Origin: QFOX01 sp044237845
GTDB lineage: Bacteria; Pseudomonadota; Alphaproteobacteria; Rickettsiales; UBA3002
DNA length: 42,147 nt
Assembly: GCA_044237845.1 (NCBI GenBank)
Contig: JBIIEL010000018.1
Location: 1-42,147, forward strand
Direction of reading: 5' to 3'
The position numbers and the translations under genes are program-made. The notes beneath the pieces are model-generated. The model made no database searches, was not told the origin of the DNA, and was given only the letters and a program-made list of their open reading frames with translations. Positions 1-10,849 of this stretch are shown one piece after another; within the stretch, counting starts at the first letter, position 1, and each line of letters opens with the position of its first letter.

Positions 1-72
1 TCCTAGCAAAATTATGTGACGGTTTGATGACAATTCGCCATTTATTTGGCATTTTTGTCACATTTTTTGCTT

Positions 73-91
73 GTCATATCGCTTATATGAC
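73..91. promoter_or_regulatory. Inverted repeat in the leading non-coding stretch
   Basis: A perfect 7-base inverted repeat, GTCATAT-N5-ATATGAC, lies in AT-rich DNA (positions 1-143) that also holds several TGTCA/TGACA half-sites. It resembles an operator for a regulator whose gene is outside the window. No coding frame is convincing in positions 1-202, which otherwise contain only the terminator of the next gene. Confidence 0.25.
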
Positions 92-143
92 GCCCTAAAA
101 TCTGCTAAAAATCAGCAAAAACCTCAGTCCCGCCCCACCCCCA

Positions 144-175
144 ACAAAAAAGGCGAGGGATCGCTCCCCCGCCTT
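144..175 (-). terminator. Rho-independent terminator of the 1505-residue gene
   Basis: Read on the minus strand, this is a GC-rich hairpin (AAGGCGGGGGA, loop GCGA, TCCCTCGCCTT) followed directly by a T-rich run. It lies about 28 bases past the stop codon of the minus-strand gene. Stem strength, T-tract and position all fit intrinsic termination. Confidence 0.8.
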
Positions 176-202
176 GTATTGGATATATGTCAGAAAACAT
201 TA

Positions 203-3200
203 CTATTTCGTAATTACATTCTTACCAAGATTCATGGCTTTCCCAACTGATGGAGCCAGTTCCCCCGTTACAATCGGTGTACCACCAGTCGTATTGAAGA
301 TGCCTTCAATCGCCTGTCCTGCAGCACGCATCTCCCCGCCGCCATTGAGCGGTTCCCAACAGGTTGGGCAGCCCTCCTCGACATAAATAATATTGGTAAT
401 GGTCTGCGTGCCGCGAATAAACGGCAGTGCCAGCATCCATTTCGCAATCAGCCCGCGGCCGAGTCCGGTGTTGGCACCCGTCACCAGCGAGCCAAGGAGG
501 CCCGAGGAGATCGGTGCAAAGCCGAGTTGCTGGCCATCATGCTTTGTATCTACCAGCGGGTTTTGCGGGTCGAGCATCACGGCCGCCACTTGCTGCGCCG
601 TCAGTTGCTGCCCCTTCGCATCCACCGGAAGTGTCAGCGTGCCGGCTTTGACCTGCTGCTGCAACGAAGCCGCTAATGCATCCACCAGCACCTGATGCTT
701 GGCATCCGGCGTTTTGGCCGCATCCACCAGCGCTTTGGTGCCCGGCGCCAGAATGACTGGCTGCTGGGTGCCGAGCAGTTTACCGGTCTGCGACATGTTC
801 ACCGAGGCAGCAATTTGCGTCCGCGTTTTACCATCGACCGACCCTGAGAGAATGCTGGTCTGCTGGCCTACCGCGGCGGCCTGCAACTGCGCATTCGCAC
901 CATTGATGGCCTTGGTGAGCTGCGCCTGCGTCTCTGCCGTGAGCACATGGTCATCGCTGCCCTTCACCTCATCCATGGCTGCATTCACCGCGCTATTGAT
1001 CATCGCATAGCTATTGTCACTCAAATACTGGGTGCCGGAATCTGCCCCCATCAACGCGAGTTTCACCCCGTCGATCGCTGCACTAAGCTGCTGCGGGTTC
1101 GCCGGAGAAGCACTGCCGAGCAGCGCCTTCAGCGTGCCAAGTTGCGTCGCCAGCGGCGTTGCGGTGGGCGAGATTTGCGTCGCACCCCCTTGCAGCGGTT
1201 TCGCCGTTGCCTTACCTGCATCCGCAACCAGTGCAGAACGCGTATCGGCATCGAGTTTGCCGTCGCGGCTGAGCTGGTCGATGGCATCGCCTAGAGTGTT
1301 CGCAAACGCAGCGCGCGCGGCTTTATCCGCCTTCGCGTCATTACCCATGCGCCCTGCCGCCTCGCGTGAGCCGAGCAGCACTTTCACCTGGCCGAGTTGA
1401 GCATTCAACGTTGCCGCATCTGCATTGCCATCGGCGAGCAGGCCGGAAAGTTTTGCCAGCTCACCGTCAAGCGAGACGGCCGGGTCGAACGAGACCGGTG
1501 CCTTGTTGCCGCTGCGTTTGGCTTTGGTTGTGCCGTCAGATTTCTCTTTCACCGGAATCGCGTTGTAAAGCGATTGACGCCCGTCAAGACCGAGCACCTC
1601 ACCCGTCATGCCGATATAACCCGCGCCCGCCAGCTTGCTGTGGTTGTCCTTCAACTGTGTGTTGAGGTGGGTATGAGCCACCGCATCGGTATAGCTGGCC
1701 GCTTCCGGCGTTATCGAGAGCACCGCATCCGAGAGTCGCGGATCATCCAGAATCGTCTTCATCACGGTGGTGCTCACCTCTGGGCTTTGGCCTACTGCAT
1801 AGTAAAGCCCGTCCACCGCGTTCGCCATATTCTTGGCTACGCGCTGCGCATGGCCGTTCTTCTTACGGTCGCCCTTCACCTCCATGGTGACGAAGAAGCT
1901 GTTATACTCATCCGCCGCTTTCTGCCAAAGAGCCTGATCTTTTGGCTCCGATTTGTTGTACTCTTCCGCGATATCCTGCACGCGACCAATCACGCGGCGC
2001 AACTGGTTGTTGCGGTCGCGGATGTTGAGCACGCGGTAGTTCGACTTCGCATGATCCTTGAGGTCGTCGTTGTCTTTGCCGAGATGGCTCTTGATCGCAT
2101 CGAACGCTTTCGGGTCGCGCATCAGCGTGAGGAAGATCGCATCTTTCCCCACCGCCTTGGCCACACCGAATCCGCCGAGCGTACCGATCTGCTGCGAGCC
2201 GGCATCCTTCGCCGCGTCGGAGAGATACAGGTCGTGATAGAGCTTGTTCAGATCAACATCTTTTGCGTCAACCACGCCGTTTTTCACGTTCGCGAGATAG
2301 GCCAGGTTTTCGTTCTGTGCCTTCTCAAACACGTTCTGCACACGTTCCTGGCCTTGGGTCGGCGCATTACGCACATGCGTGTCGCCGTAGTGGAAGGCGT
2401 GGAAGATCGCATCATCCACAACTTTCGCATTCTCTGGGCTCATGGTAGCTTTCAGTGCTTCAGCAGCAGCAACCGGTTCGTTATCCTTGCCGACAGCATC
2501 CACACGGGCATAGCTCGCGAGCATGCCGATAGCATGGCGGTTACCATCCGTTTTACCAGCGTCAATGCTGGTCGAACGCTGCATCAGATCGCGGAACGCG
2601 GCAGGGTTATCCTGGATTGCTTTCCCCAGTACAGGGCCAAACTGCTCAGGGCGCGCCAGTGCGAGTTTCTGATCGCGGATGAACAGGATGGGTGAGCTAT
2701 AACCGCGCTTTAGCACATCATCAATCGCGGCCTTATCGCCACCGAGCAGCGCTTTAACATCCGCACGCGCATCCCCACGGTGCAATCCGTAATTCTTCGG
2801 GTTGCGCTCCACGTCATGTAACCACGCACCGGCAGCAATTGCCCCCTGTTGATCGCTCGCCACGAACTCACCGAACTTCTTGATGGACTCGTCGCTGGCG
2901 AGGATTTTATCCCACGCCTCTTTATTGAGGTTCATCATCTCAGTCTGGGTTTTCACCTTATCCTGAGCCTGTGCCACGCGCAGATCATATATATTCTGCA
3001 GGCGGTGTTTGTCCTTTGGAGCACCATATGCTCTCGACTCCAGATACTCCTCAACCTCTTTCGGGAATCGCTCACCTTCACTGCCTTCAAAATGCGCAAA
3101 CTTATCCTTGTTGAAGCGAACGTTATGCTGCTTCTTGAGCTGCTCCTTCGGCATGCGGGCGAGGTGCACACGCTCATATTTGCTGAGGTCTTCAATATCT

Positions 3201-4720
3201 TCTTTCAGCGGTACGTTGATGTCATTCTGCGCAAAGTAGTTGCGCACGGCATTTTCCGCGGTTTCCAGCTTCACCACCTCAGCGCCATTCTGCTCCACAA
3301 GGAAGTTTTGCTTCTGGTCACGCAAGGCCTTCAGCACTTCAATCGCCGCGGCTTGCTTCTCCTCCGGCTTCGCCGTGGTCGAAGCAACAATATCAAAATT
3401 CTCATTCACCGTTTTGGTGGTAAGGTCAAGGAACGTGCCCGCGATGATGTGATCTGCATCCACCACCGTTTGCGAGTTGATCGCGCGCTCATCCGTGAAC
3501 ACGCCGATCTTGCCGATCTTGTTGAGGTTGGAGAATGCGTGCGCCACTTCGGTGAGGCCGCCCGGGCCAGTCACGGTCGACCAGCTGGTCTGATGCGACG
3601 GGTTCGATGCGGTAACGTTATAGCCCGGAAGGAATCCAATATGAACTTTCCCAACCGTGATGCCGCGATGCTGGCCACCAAACGTTGTCAGCTCCAGACC
3701 GTCATGGCGGATCATCGATCCCTTTGGAATAATATTGCCTTCTCTATCCTTATCGGTCACCCCATCGGCGAATTTATCGATGAAGCCGTTGACGCGAATA
3801 CGCCCCGGATCACCGAAAAAATTCTTGGCGAGTTCGTTGCGCGGACCATTGCCATCGTCACGACGTGCTTCGTCGTTATTCTCGCGGCTGCTGCGGTCAT
3901 TGACGCCGCCCCGACCCTGTTTCGTGTAATCGGAACCGTCACCTCTGTGTTTCTTTTTCTCACGAAGGCGCGGTGCGATTTGTTCGCTATAATATCTTTT
4001 GGTATACTCAGCATCGAGGCCGGTCATGGCCTTGATTTCCATTGCATAGTCGATCGAACCCGGCTGCCAGTATTGTGCATTGGTCGCCGCCTGCGCCTTG
4101 AAGCCATGATGACGCGGGCTCACATCCTTTGGCTGCACGGCTTCCACTTTCGGCGCCGGCGCCTTGACATTATCGTTTGGCGCGGTTTCTATCACCGGAT
4201 CCACGCACGACGATTTCGCACCGCGCGGCTTCTTACCACAAGGCCCCGCCTGCTGCGGATCTACCACTTTCACGGTTTTGCCATCGGCCGCTGCTGCGCC
4301 TTCGTCTACCAGCGCGGTCGTGCCCTCCACCATCGGCAGGTCGAGGTTCAGGCCGGGCCAAATGAGCGGCGCACGGAAGGCCGCACCACCTTTTTCCTTA
4401 CACATTCTTCCGTTAATATCGACGAGCTTGTTCTCCGTATCGATCCATTCTTCAATAATTTTACGGCGCTGCGCATTAATTTTGCGTTTCTTCGCGTCTG
4501 AAGCACCTTCAGGCACGACCGGCAGGCTCTTCTTCGCCGCAAGGTCGCCTGCCTCGATGCTGGTCGCATCGGGGTTCAACCGCAGCCACTCCTCCGCGAT
4601 CAGGCCTAGCGTGTCGTAATTATTTTCGTTATCATCCGCCGTCGCGTCGACGCGCACTACATAGCGATGCTTGAATTGCTGATTTTTCTCATTGCCGCCG
4701 CGGCCGCGTTTGTTGCCCAT
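203..4720 (-). CDS. Very large uncharacterised protein (1505 aa)
   Basis: I do not recognise this protein. It is one uninterrupted frame of 1505 residues. The start ATG has a strong Shine-Dalgarno sequence (AAGGAG, 7 bases upstream), and an intrinsic terminator follows the stop, so it is a monocistronic gene. The first ~330 residues are very polar, rich in Lys, Arg, Asn and Asp, and lack a signal peptide. The centre is a long soluble, probably alpha-helical region. Residues from about 1130 to 1400 are Ala/Gln/Thr-rich and quasi-repetitive. One hydrophobic stretch (about 1420-1445, containing WMLALPFI) lies near the C-terminus, followed by a CPTC motif (CxxC). The size, the lack of an N-terminal signal and the C-terminal hydrophobic segment would suit a structural or effector protein exported by a specialised system, but that is inference. 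It is not obviously linked to the neighbouring two-partner secretion pair, which is transcribed divergently. Confidence 0.85.
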   Translation of the reverse strand: MGNKRGRGGNEKNQQFKHRYVVRVDATADDNENNYDTLGLIAEEWLRLNPDATSIEAGDLAAKKSLPVVPEGASDAKKRKINAQRRKIIEEWIDTENKLVDINGRMCKEKGGAAFRAPLIWPGLNLDLPMVEGTTALVDEGAAAADGKTVKVVDPQQAGPCGKKPRGAKSSCVDPVIETAPNDNVKAPAPKVEAVQPKDVSPRHHGFKAQAATNAQYWQPGSIDYAMEIKAMTGLDAEYTKRYYSEQIAPRLREKKKHRGDGSDYTKQGRGGVNDRSSRENNDEARRDDGNGPRNELAKNFFGDPGRIRVNGFIDKFADGVTDKDREGNIIPKGSMIRHDGLELTTFGGQHRGITVGKVHIGFLPGYNVTASNPSHQTSWSTVTGPGGLTEVAHAFSNLNKIGKIGVFTDERAINSQTVVDADHIIAGTFLDLTTKTVNENFDIVASTTAKPEEKQAAAIEVLKALRDQKQNFLVEQNGAEVVKLETAENAVRNYFAQNDINVPLKEDIEDLSKYERVHLARMPKEQLKKQHNVRFNKDKFAHFEGSEGERFPKEVEEYLESRAYGAPKDKHRLQNIYDLRVAQAQDKVKTQTEMMNLNKEAWDKILASDESIKKFGEFVASDQQGAIAAGAWLHDVERNPKNYGLHRGDARADVKALLGGDKAAIDDVLKRGYSSPILFIRDQKLALARPEQFGPVLGKAIQDNPAAFRDLMQRSTSIDAGKTDGNRHAIGMLASYARVDAVGKDNEPVAAAEALKATMSPENAKVVDDAIFHAFHYGDTHVRNAPTQGQERVQNVFEKAQNENLAYLANVKNGVVDAKDVDLNKLYHDLYLSDAAKDAGSQQIGTLGGFGVAKAVGKDAIFLTLMRDPKAFDAIKSHLGKDNDDLKDHAKSNYRVLNIRDRNNQLRRVIGRVQDIAEEYNKSEPKDQALWQKAADEYNSFFVTMEVKGDRKKNGHAQRVAKNMANAVDGLYYAVGQSPEVSTTVMKTILDDPRLSDAVLSITPEAASYTDAVAHTHLNTQLKDNHSKLAGAGYIGMTGEVLGLDGRQSLYNAIPVKEKSDGTTKAKRSGNKAPVSFDPAVSLDGELAKLSGLLADGNADAATLNAQLGQVKVLLGSREAAGRMGNDAKADKAARAAFANTLGDAIDQLSRDGKLDADTRSALVADAGKATAKPLQGGATQISPTATPLATQLGTLKALLGSASPANPQQLSAAIDGVKLALMGADSGTQYLSDNSYAMINSAVNAAMDEVKGSDDHVLTAETQAQLTKAINGANAQLQAAAVGQQTSILSGSVDGKTRTQIAASVNMSQTGKLLGTQQPVILAPGTKALVDAAKTPDAKHQVLVDALAASLQQQVKAGTLTLPVDAKGQQLTAQQVAAVMLDPQNPLVDTKHDGQQLGFAPISSGLLGSLVTGANTGLGRGLIAKWMLALPFIRGTQTITNIIYVEEGCPTCWEPLNGGGEMRAAGQAIEGIFNTTGGTPIVTGELAPSVGKAMNLGKNVITK

Positions 4721-4777
4721 GATGTATTCTCCTTAAAGTCGTGTTTTTTGTGCGTTGCTTGCTGTTAATCACTACTC

Positions 4778-4796
4778 TTTATACTATGAGTCATAG
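4778..4796 (-). promoter_or_regulatory. Candidate -10 box with adjoining palindrome
   Basis: On the minus strand, TATAAA (4778-4783) lies about 58 bases upstream of the start codon of the 1505-residue gene. Directly abutting it is the perfect palindrome CTATGA-G-TCATAG (4784-4796). No good -35 hexamer is visible, which would fit an activator-dependent promoter. The rest of 4797-5179 shows no convincing gene. Confidence 0.35.
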
Positions 4797-5179
4797 CAGA
4801 GAAGTGTGACAGTTTTGTTAAGATTGTATTTAAAATTGGTTAACACGGTCGATTTTTTTGCCCAGCGCATGATAGGCAAAAATCCGTTATCCAATTGAAA
4901 TATATCAATCTTGATGGTTCTTATGCAAAAACCACCCTCACACTACAGGCATAACCTTCTGCTGCCGTGGTCTGTGGCGCGCAAATATCCTGTACTGGTG
5001 GAAGGGTATGCAAGCCTGCTAACAGCGCATCAAGACGCACCAGCAAGTTGGCCCAAAGAAGCAAGAATTTCTTCGTCGTCTGGTTCCTTAATCTTTGTAT
5101 GGGAAGCCGCTTCCTAAACGCCAGATTATGTTTTGAATCCCATCAGAAGCACCATTTTCCTGCGAAGGCCATGGAATTC

Positions 5180-5208
5180 TTGACCCGTCGCACCCGCTCC
5201 TTTAGATT
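5180..5208 (+). promoter_or_regulatory. Candidate sigma-70 promoter of tpsB
   Basis: TTGACC (5180-5185), a 17-base spacer and TAGATT (5203-5208) form a good sigma-70-like promoter about 30 bases before the GTG start of the TpsB gene. The 4721-5237 interval otherwise holds only short spurious frames. Confidence 0.45.
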
Positions 5209-5237
5209 CCTCGCTCATTTATTAAGAAAGAGTATGT

Positions 5238-6920
5238 GTGCACAGAGGGCGGCAGATAAGCGGTGGACTGATCGTGGCGGCAGCGCTTCTTAGCGCCTTT
5301 CCGGCGCGCGCGGTCACGGTGCCGGGGCCGGCAGATCCCGGACGTATCGGTCAGCCGATGCAAGGGATGAGCACGCCCAAATCACCCACAGCAAAGGCGG
5401 CGGCAGCTACTGCGCCGCAAGTGGTGGCCCCCAAAGGCGCGGAGAAGGTTTATCTGACGTTGCGCTCCGTGGAAATGAAGGGGGCAACGGTTTTCACGCC
5501 CGAAGAACTCGCCGCCCTGTATACGGACCGCCTCGACCAGAAAATAACCTTGGCGGATGTGTATGCCGTCGCTAATGCGCTGAGCGTGAAATACAGCGAC
5601 GCGGGTTATTTTTTGACCCGGGTGAGCGTGCCGGATCAGCGCGTGGACGATGGTGCGGTAGTGATTGCCGTCACCGAGGGATATATCAGCGATATCACGC
5701 TGGACGATGCGCGCGCCAGCCACCCGGTTATCGAGGGCCATCTGAACCGCATCCGTGCGGCACGCCCGATTAAAATGCAAACACTCGAAGCGGCGCTTTT
5801 ATCGCTGAACGATTTGCCCGGCCAAAGCTTCCGCGCGGTGCTTTCTGCGGCGCCCTCCGGCCTGCCTGGCGAAAGCATGCTGACGCTCATTCCGCAGGAG
5901 AAAAAAGCAAATGCGTCGCTGGAATTTGATAATTATGGCTCACGCTTTCTGGGCCCAAGCCAGCTGACCCTAACGGCCAGCGACAGCCTTCTGCCCTTGC
6001 AGCAAACCACGGTGTATGGCCTCGCTGCCACCACGCCGGATGAGCTGATGTATGGCATGGTGCGTCACGAATTGCCGCTGGCGCCGGACGTAACCCTGCA
6101 GGCCGAGCTGGGATTAACAGAGGCAGAGCCTGGCTACACACTCGCGCCGCTTCAAATTGAAAGTCGCTCCACCAACGCAAAAATGAATCTGAAATATCAG
6201 TGGCTGCGTCAACGCGGGGAGAATCTTTCGACGGGAATCGCTCTTGAGGGGCGCAATGTGAAAAGCAATCTTTTTGGCACCGCGCTGACCCGTGAGCAGG
6301 TGCGCGTGCTCCGGGCCAATATCGGATATGACATAACGGATGCGTGGAGGGGTACGAATGTGATAAATTTCACACTCAGCCAGAGCCTCCGCGGTCTGGG
6401 CGCGAGCAAAGCAGGAGAGCTTAACCTCACGCGGGGCCAAGCAAAGCCTGGGTTTGCGAAGGGTGAGCTGACGGTTTCGCGGCTGCAGGGAATCACGCAG
6501 GACTGGTCAGCGCTGATACAGGTTTCGGGTCAGAAAGCATCTGGGCCACTCTATTCGTCGGAAGAATTTGGTTATGGTGGTCAGGCGTTCGGACGCGCCT
6601 ATGACGTATCAGAGGTTGTAGGCGATGAGGGTGCCGCAGGTGCCCTTGAATTGCGCTATGGGGGCTGGCGCGCCCTTCAGCCAATCAATCTTGAGCCCTA
6701 TGCTTTTTATGACATGGGCATCGTGACCAACAAGGATACGTCACAGTCTGCGCGCACAACCGCAAGTTCGGCAGGCGCCGGCGTACGTTTTGCCACTGGC
6801 AAAGGACAGGCTGGCAATCTGGGGATCGCGATACCACTTACACGCGAAGTGCTCACCCCTATCTATGGCGCAAACCCCGCCTCGCCCCGGATAATGTTGC
6901 AAATAAGCCAGGGCTTCTAA
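5238..6920 (+). CDS. TpsB outer-membrane transporter (ShlB/FhaC/HecB family)
   Basis: This is the outer-membrane pore of a two-partner (type Vb) secretion system, which moves the TpsA passenger encoded next to it from periplasm to cell surface. Translation starts at GTG 5238, preceded by AAGAAAG. The ATG at 5234 is out of frame. An N-terminal signal peptide (GGLIVAAALLSAFPARA) precedes a proline-rich linker. A POTRA-type segment follows at about residues 70-150 (RSVEMKGATVFTPEEL, then GYFLTRVSVPDQRVDDG and VIAVTEGYI). The remainder (about 215-560) is a beta-barrel with alternating amphipathic strands, ending in a C-terminal Phe (QISQGF) as expected of a BAM substrate. Length (560 aa) is normal for the family. 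The 46-base gap to tpsA argues for one operon. The protein looks intact, although its partner is truncated. Confidence 0.9.
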   Translation: MHRGRQISGGLIVAAALLSAFPARAVTVPGPADPGRIGQPMQGMSTPKSPTAKAAAATAPQVVAPKGAEKVYLTLRSVEMKGATVFTPEELAALYTDRLDQKITLADVYAVANALSVKYSDAGYFLTRVSVPDQRVDDGAVVIAVTEGYISDITLDDARASHPVIEGHLNRIRAARPIKMQTLEAALLSLNDLPGQSFRAVLSAAPSGLPGESMLTLIPQEKKANASLEFDNYGSRFLGPSQLTLTASDSLLPLQQTTVYGLAATTPDELMYGMVRHELPLAPDVTLQAELGLTEAEPGYTLAPLQIESRSTNAKMNLKYQWLRQRGENLSTGIALEGRNVKSNLFGTALTREQVRVLRANIGYDITDAWRGTNVINFTLSQSLRGLGASKAGELNLTRGQAKPGFAKGELTVSRLQGITQDWSALIQVSGQKASGPLYSSEEFGYGGQAFGRAYDVSEVVGDEGAAGALELRYGGWRALQPINLEPYAFYDMGIVTNKDTSQSARTTASSAGAGVRFATGKGQAGNLGIAIPLTREVLTPIYGANPASPRIMLQISQGF

Positions 6921-6987
6921 GCACAAAAAAGCTTACTTTTGATATAAAATAAAATACAATTCCCCGTTGATCAAACAGGGAATGTCG

Positions 6988-9900
6988 GTGGCCGCACAGT
7001 TTAAACAGCGATGGATGACCGGGCTTTGCGCGATGGCCGTGCTGGCTGCCGCAGCTTCGGCGCATGCCAACCCTCAGGGTGGCGTCGTTGTCGCGGGCTC
7101 GGCCTCCATCAACAGCAACGGCAACACGCTGAATATCAATCAGCAATCCCAGCAGGCAGTGATTGACTGGCGCGAGTTCGATATCGACGCCGGAGAACAT
7201 ACGCAGTTCCAGCAACCCAACAGTCAGGCGCTCACGGTTAACCGCGTCAACACCAACCGCGCCAGCCAGATTAACGGCAGGCTGTCGGCGAATGGAAATA
7301 TCGTCATCATCAACCAGAACGGCGTGGTATTTGGCCATGGCGCGGTGGTCGATGTGAATGGCCTGGTAGCCACCACTTCGGATACCGACAATGATCGCGT
7401 GATGAGCGGTGGCCCATTGGTCTTCGATAAACCCGGCGCACCAGATGCAAAAATTATCAACCACGGCACTATCACTGCACGCGAGGCGGGGCTGGTGGGA
7501 CTGGTCGCGCCGACGGTCGAAAACCACGGCGTGATCCGCGCAAATATGGGGCGCGTCCATCTGGCCTCCGGCGATACGGCCACGGTCGATTTTTATGGCG
7601 ATGGGCTGCTCGAAGTGGCGGTCAGTGGTAAGGTGAATCGCCAGCTTGTTACCAATACCGGACTCATCGAAGCCAATGGCGGAAAGGTCGCGCTGACCGC
7701 GGCGGCCGGGCGTGATATTGTCAACAGCGCCATCAATGTGGGCGGCACCATTCGCGCGCAGACGGCGGGCGGCAAACGGGGCGAAATAACGATTGCGGCC
7801 GCTGGGGCGAACGGCACCGCTAAAACCGGATCAAGCCATGTAACCGTAACCGGCACGCTGGATGTCAGCGGCAAGAATGCGGGCCAGGCGGCAGGTAATG
7901 TAACGGTGACCGGCGACCATATCACCCTCGCCAGCGGCAGCATGGTGGATGCCAGTGGCCATGCGGGCGGTGGCCATGTGCGTATCGGCGGCGATTATCT
8001 GGGCGGCGGAAACCTCGCCACCGCGCGCACCACGGTGATTGACTCCGGCGCGACGATCGATGTTTCTTCCATCCATTCGGGCGATGGCGGGCGGGCGATT
8101 ATCTGGTCGGACCTCTGGACGCGCATGGATGGTTCGATTGATGCGCGTGCCAAAGGTGCCAGCGGCAATGGCGGCTTCGTTGAAACCTCGGGCAAGCAGT
8201 GGCTTTCGCTCGGCGGCAGCGTCAATGCCAGCGCGTATAACGGCATGGCCGGCCAATGGCTGCTCGACCCCGCAGATATCACCATTTCAAACGGCGCGAC
8301 GACAGCGATCAACGACCCCAACTTTATTCCTTCGGCAACGGCGTCGGTGGTGAGTGTGGCGTCGATTGTTGCAGCGCTCAACAACGGCACGAACGTCACC
8401 ATCACGACCGGTGGCGATGCGTTTGCCGGGAACGGTGACATCACGGTGGCGAATGCCATCACCGGAGTGACGGGCATCGGCTCGCTGACGCTTTCGGCCT
8501 TCCGCAATATTATCATCAACGCGGCGATCACACTGAATGGCGGCAACCTCACGCTGCAAAGCATGAACAATGTCGCTTCGACGTCGGGCTATGTGAATGT
8601 GGCGGGCGCCCTGACCACGAATGGTGGCAACATCACCATCGGCGGCGGCACGGTGCTGGCCACCGGCTACGCCACGGGCAACTCGGGGCAGGCAGCAGGG
8701 GTGCGCATCAATGGCGTGACGGTCAACGCGGGCGGGGGTGACATCACCATTCGCGGCAGAGGTCATAACGTCGGCAGCAATAACTACGGTGTGTCGTTGA
8801 CCGGTGCGGGTAATCTCATCACCACCGGCGCGGGCACCATCAGTGTGACGGGCATCGGTGGCGCGGGCACCAACTCCAACTACGGGATTATTCTCGATGG
8901 TACCAATACCCAGGGTATCTCCTCTGGCAATGGCGCAATTACCCTCAACGGAACAGGTGGCGGTGCGAGCGCCACCAATTACGGCATTCTGATCAATGGC
9001 GGGGCAACCGCACCGCTTATTCAATCGACCGGTGGGGCGATTACGCTCACCGGAACCCATTCGGGCACCACTACCTATGGTATTCTGGCGACGAGCACCA
9101 CGGCAGCGGATTTCATTCGCGCCGGGGGCAATGTCATTCTCCAAAGCAGCGGCGATATCAGCCTCACCCGTTCGCATATTACCTATAACGGTTCGGCCAG
9201 CCCCAACGTATTGATTCAGACGGATATGAATTCTGCGACGCCGACCAGTGGCGCGTTTATCTCGACCAGTTCCAATATTTCAACCAATGGCGGGTATATT
9301 TATATCGGCGGTGGCACCGATCCGTTTGGTAACAATACAGGGGCAGTTGGCAACGCTACTAATACAGCGGGCGTTAGTCTCAACACCTCTCTCCTCAATG
9401 CCGGAGGGGGGAATATCTGGATTTCCGGCACGGGATACAACACAGCCGCCAACAGCAATTATGGTATTGCCGTTCTGACGTCCAGCGGGCTATCCACGAG
9501 CGGGAATGGGACGATTACCCTGCTGGGAACAGGTGGCGCAGGTGCTGGTACAAACAACGACGGCATCACCATTCAGGGGGGCAGTACGATTGCTTCGCAA
9601 GACGGAGACATTACGATTACCGGGGTTGGTGGTGCTGGCGGCACCACCGGTGTAAACGGGGTGGTGCTGAGCGGTACAAACACCACCAATATCAGCTCCA
9701 CCGGCGGCGCAATTAACATCACTGGCACCGGGGGCGGAAACAGCACCACCAGTTATGGTATCTATATCAGCGGCGGGGCGACGGTGCCTTATATCCAGAC
9801 CACCTCCGGCGCGGTAACGCTTACGGGCTATTACGGAACAGGCACCCCCTATGGTGTCTTTGCTAGCAGCACCACGGCAGGTAATTTTATTATTGCGGGC

Positions 9901-10849
9901 GGTGATGTGCTGATCCGCAGCAACCGATCCATCTCGTTCACGAGTACGGGCATCACCAATTATGGCACGACCTCTCCCAACGTGACCTTTCAAGCGGACA
10001 TGAATTCGGCGACGCCGACCTATGGTTCCGTCTTGCTCACCACCGGCGCCAACATCTCGACCAATGGTGGGTATATTTATATCGGCGGCGGCACCGACCC
10101 GTTCGGCAATAACACCGGCGCGGTAGGTCATTCGGGTGTTGCGTCGGGGGTGAGCATTGTTTCCTCGGCGCTCAATGCGGGTGGGGGCAATATCTGGATC
10201 AAAGGCACAGGCAATGCCGGAACGTCTAGCGCCTTTGGCGTATCGCTGACTGGCACTGCGCAGCTCACCACCACCGGTGCCGGAACCATCACGATTCACG
10301 GTACGGGCGGTAATGGCACCTCGGGCAATTACGGGGTCAATATTAGTGGCCTCAACACATTGTTTCTGACGACCCAGAACGGCACAATTGATATCACTGG
10401 CATCGGTGGCGGCACCACCACCACCAACTACGGCATTTCGATTGCAGGCACATCAACCACGCCATATCTGCAAACCACTACGGGTACCATTACCCTGACG
10501 GGTACGCAGTCGGGTACCACGCCCTATGGCATCTTTTCAACCAGCACCACGGCAGGCGATATTATTATTGCCGGTGGTGACGTGCTGATTCGCAGCAATC
10601 GCTCAATCTCCTTTACGCGGTCGCGGATTACCTATTACGGCTCTGCTTCGCCAAATGTATTGTTCCAGGCGGATATGAATTCAGTGACGCCAACCAACGG
10701 GGGCGTGGCCCTGCTGACGGGCTCGAATGTGACCACCAATGGCGGGTATATTTATATCGGCGGCGGCACCGACCCATTCGGCAACAATACAGGGGCGATG
10801 GGCAATAGCACCGATATTGCAGGCGTGCTGGTGACGGCTTCGACCCTCA
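6988..10849 (+). pseudogene. TpsA filamentous-haemagglutinin-like exoprotein, 3'-truncated
   Basis: This is a large adhesin-type passenger secreted by the adjacent TpsB. I prefer GTG 6988, because AGGGA lies 6 bases upstream and the resulting leader (MAAQFKQRWMTGLCAMAVLAAAASAHA, cut before NPQGG) is a good signal peptide. ATG 6982 and TTG 6967 are alternatives. The TPS domain has the family hallmarks INSNGNTLNI, VIDWREFDI, NINGRL-like and IVIINQNGVVFG. A Gly/Thr/Asn-rich beta-helix of near-identical repeats follows. The native sequence stops inside a repeat after ASTL (about residue 1287 of the frame). Earlier copies continue at that point with NAGGGNIWI. The last residues of the open frame (IHVADLFDI, to 10878) are antisense of the drmMI remnant. 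The C-terminal part of the adhesin is lost, so function is doubtful. Confidence 0.88.
8620..10848 (+). repeat. Tandem large repeats inside tpsA
   Basis: A module beginning with TTNGGNI or TNGGYIYIGGGTDPFGNNTGA recurs at nucleotide positions 8620 (degenerate), 9286, 10063 and 10738. The spacings are 666, 777 and 675 bases. The last three copies are close to identical at the DNA level over their first ~50 bases. Within each module, shorter GxxTITGTGG-type beta-helix turns alternate. The breakpoint at about 10846 falls about 110 bases into the fourth copy. Confidence 0.8.

Noticed and set aside
1397..4501. Long plus-strand open frames (432 and 550 codons) opposite the giant gene
   Set aside because: They are antisense to a continuous 1505-codon frame that has a strong ribosome site and terminator. 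Their translations are Arg/His/Leu-rich, typical of shadow frames.
8287..9177. 296-codon minus-strand frame inside tpsA
   Set aside because: It is a shadow of the repetitive, GC-rich beta-helix coding sequence, without a ribosome site.
10681..10848. C-terminal 56 residues of the open frame of the DrmMI-like gene
   Set aside because: This part is the antisense of tpsA repeats created by the breakpoint, not methylase sequence.
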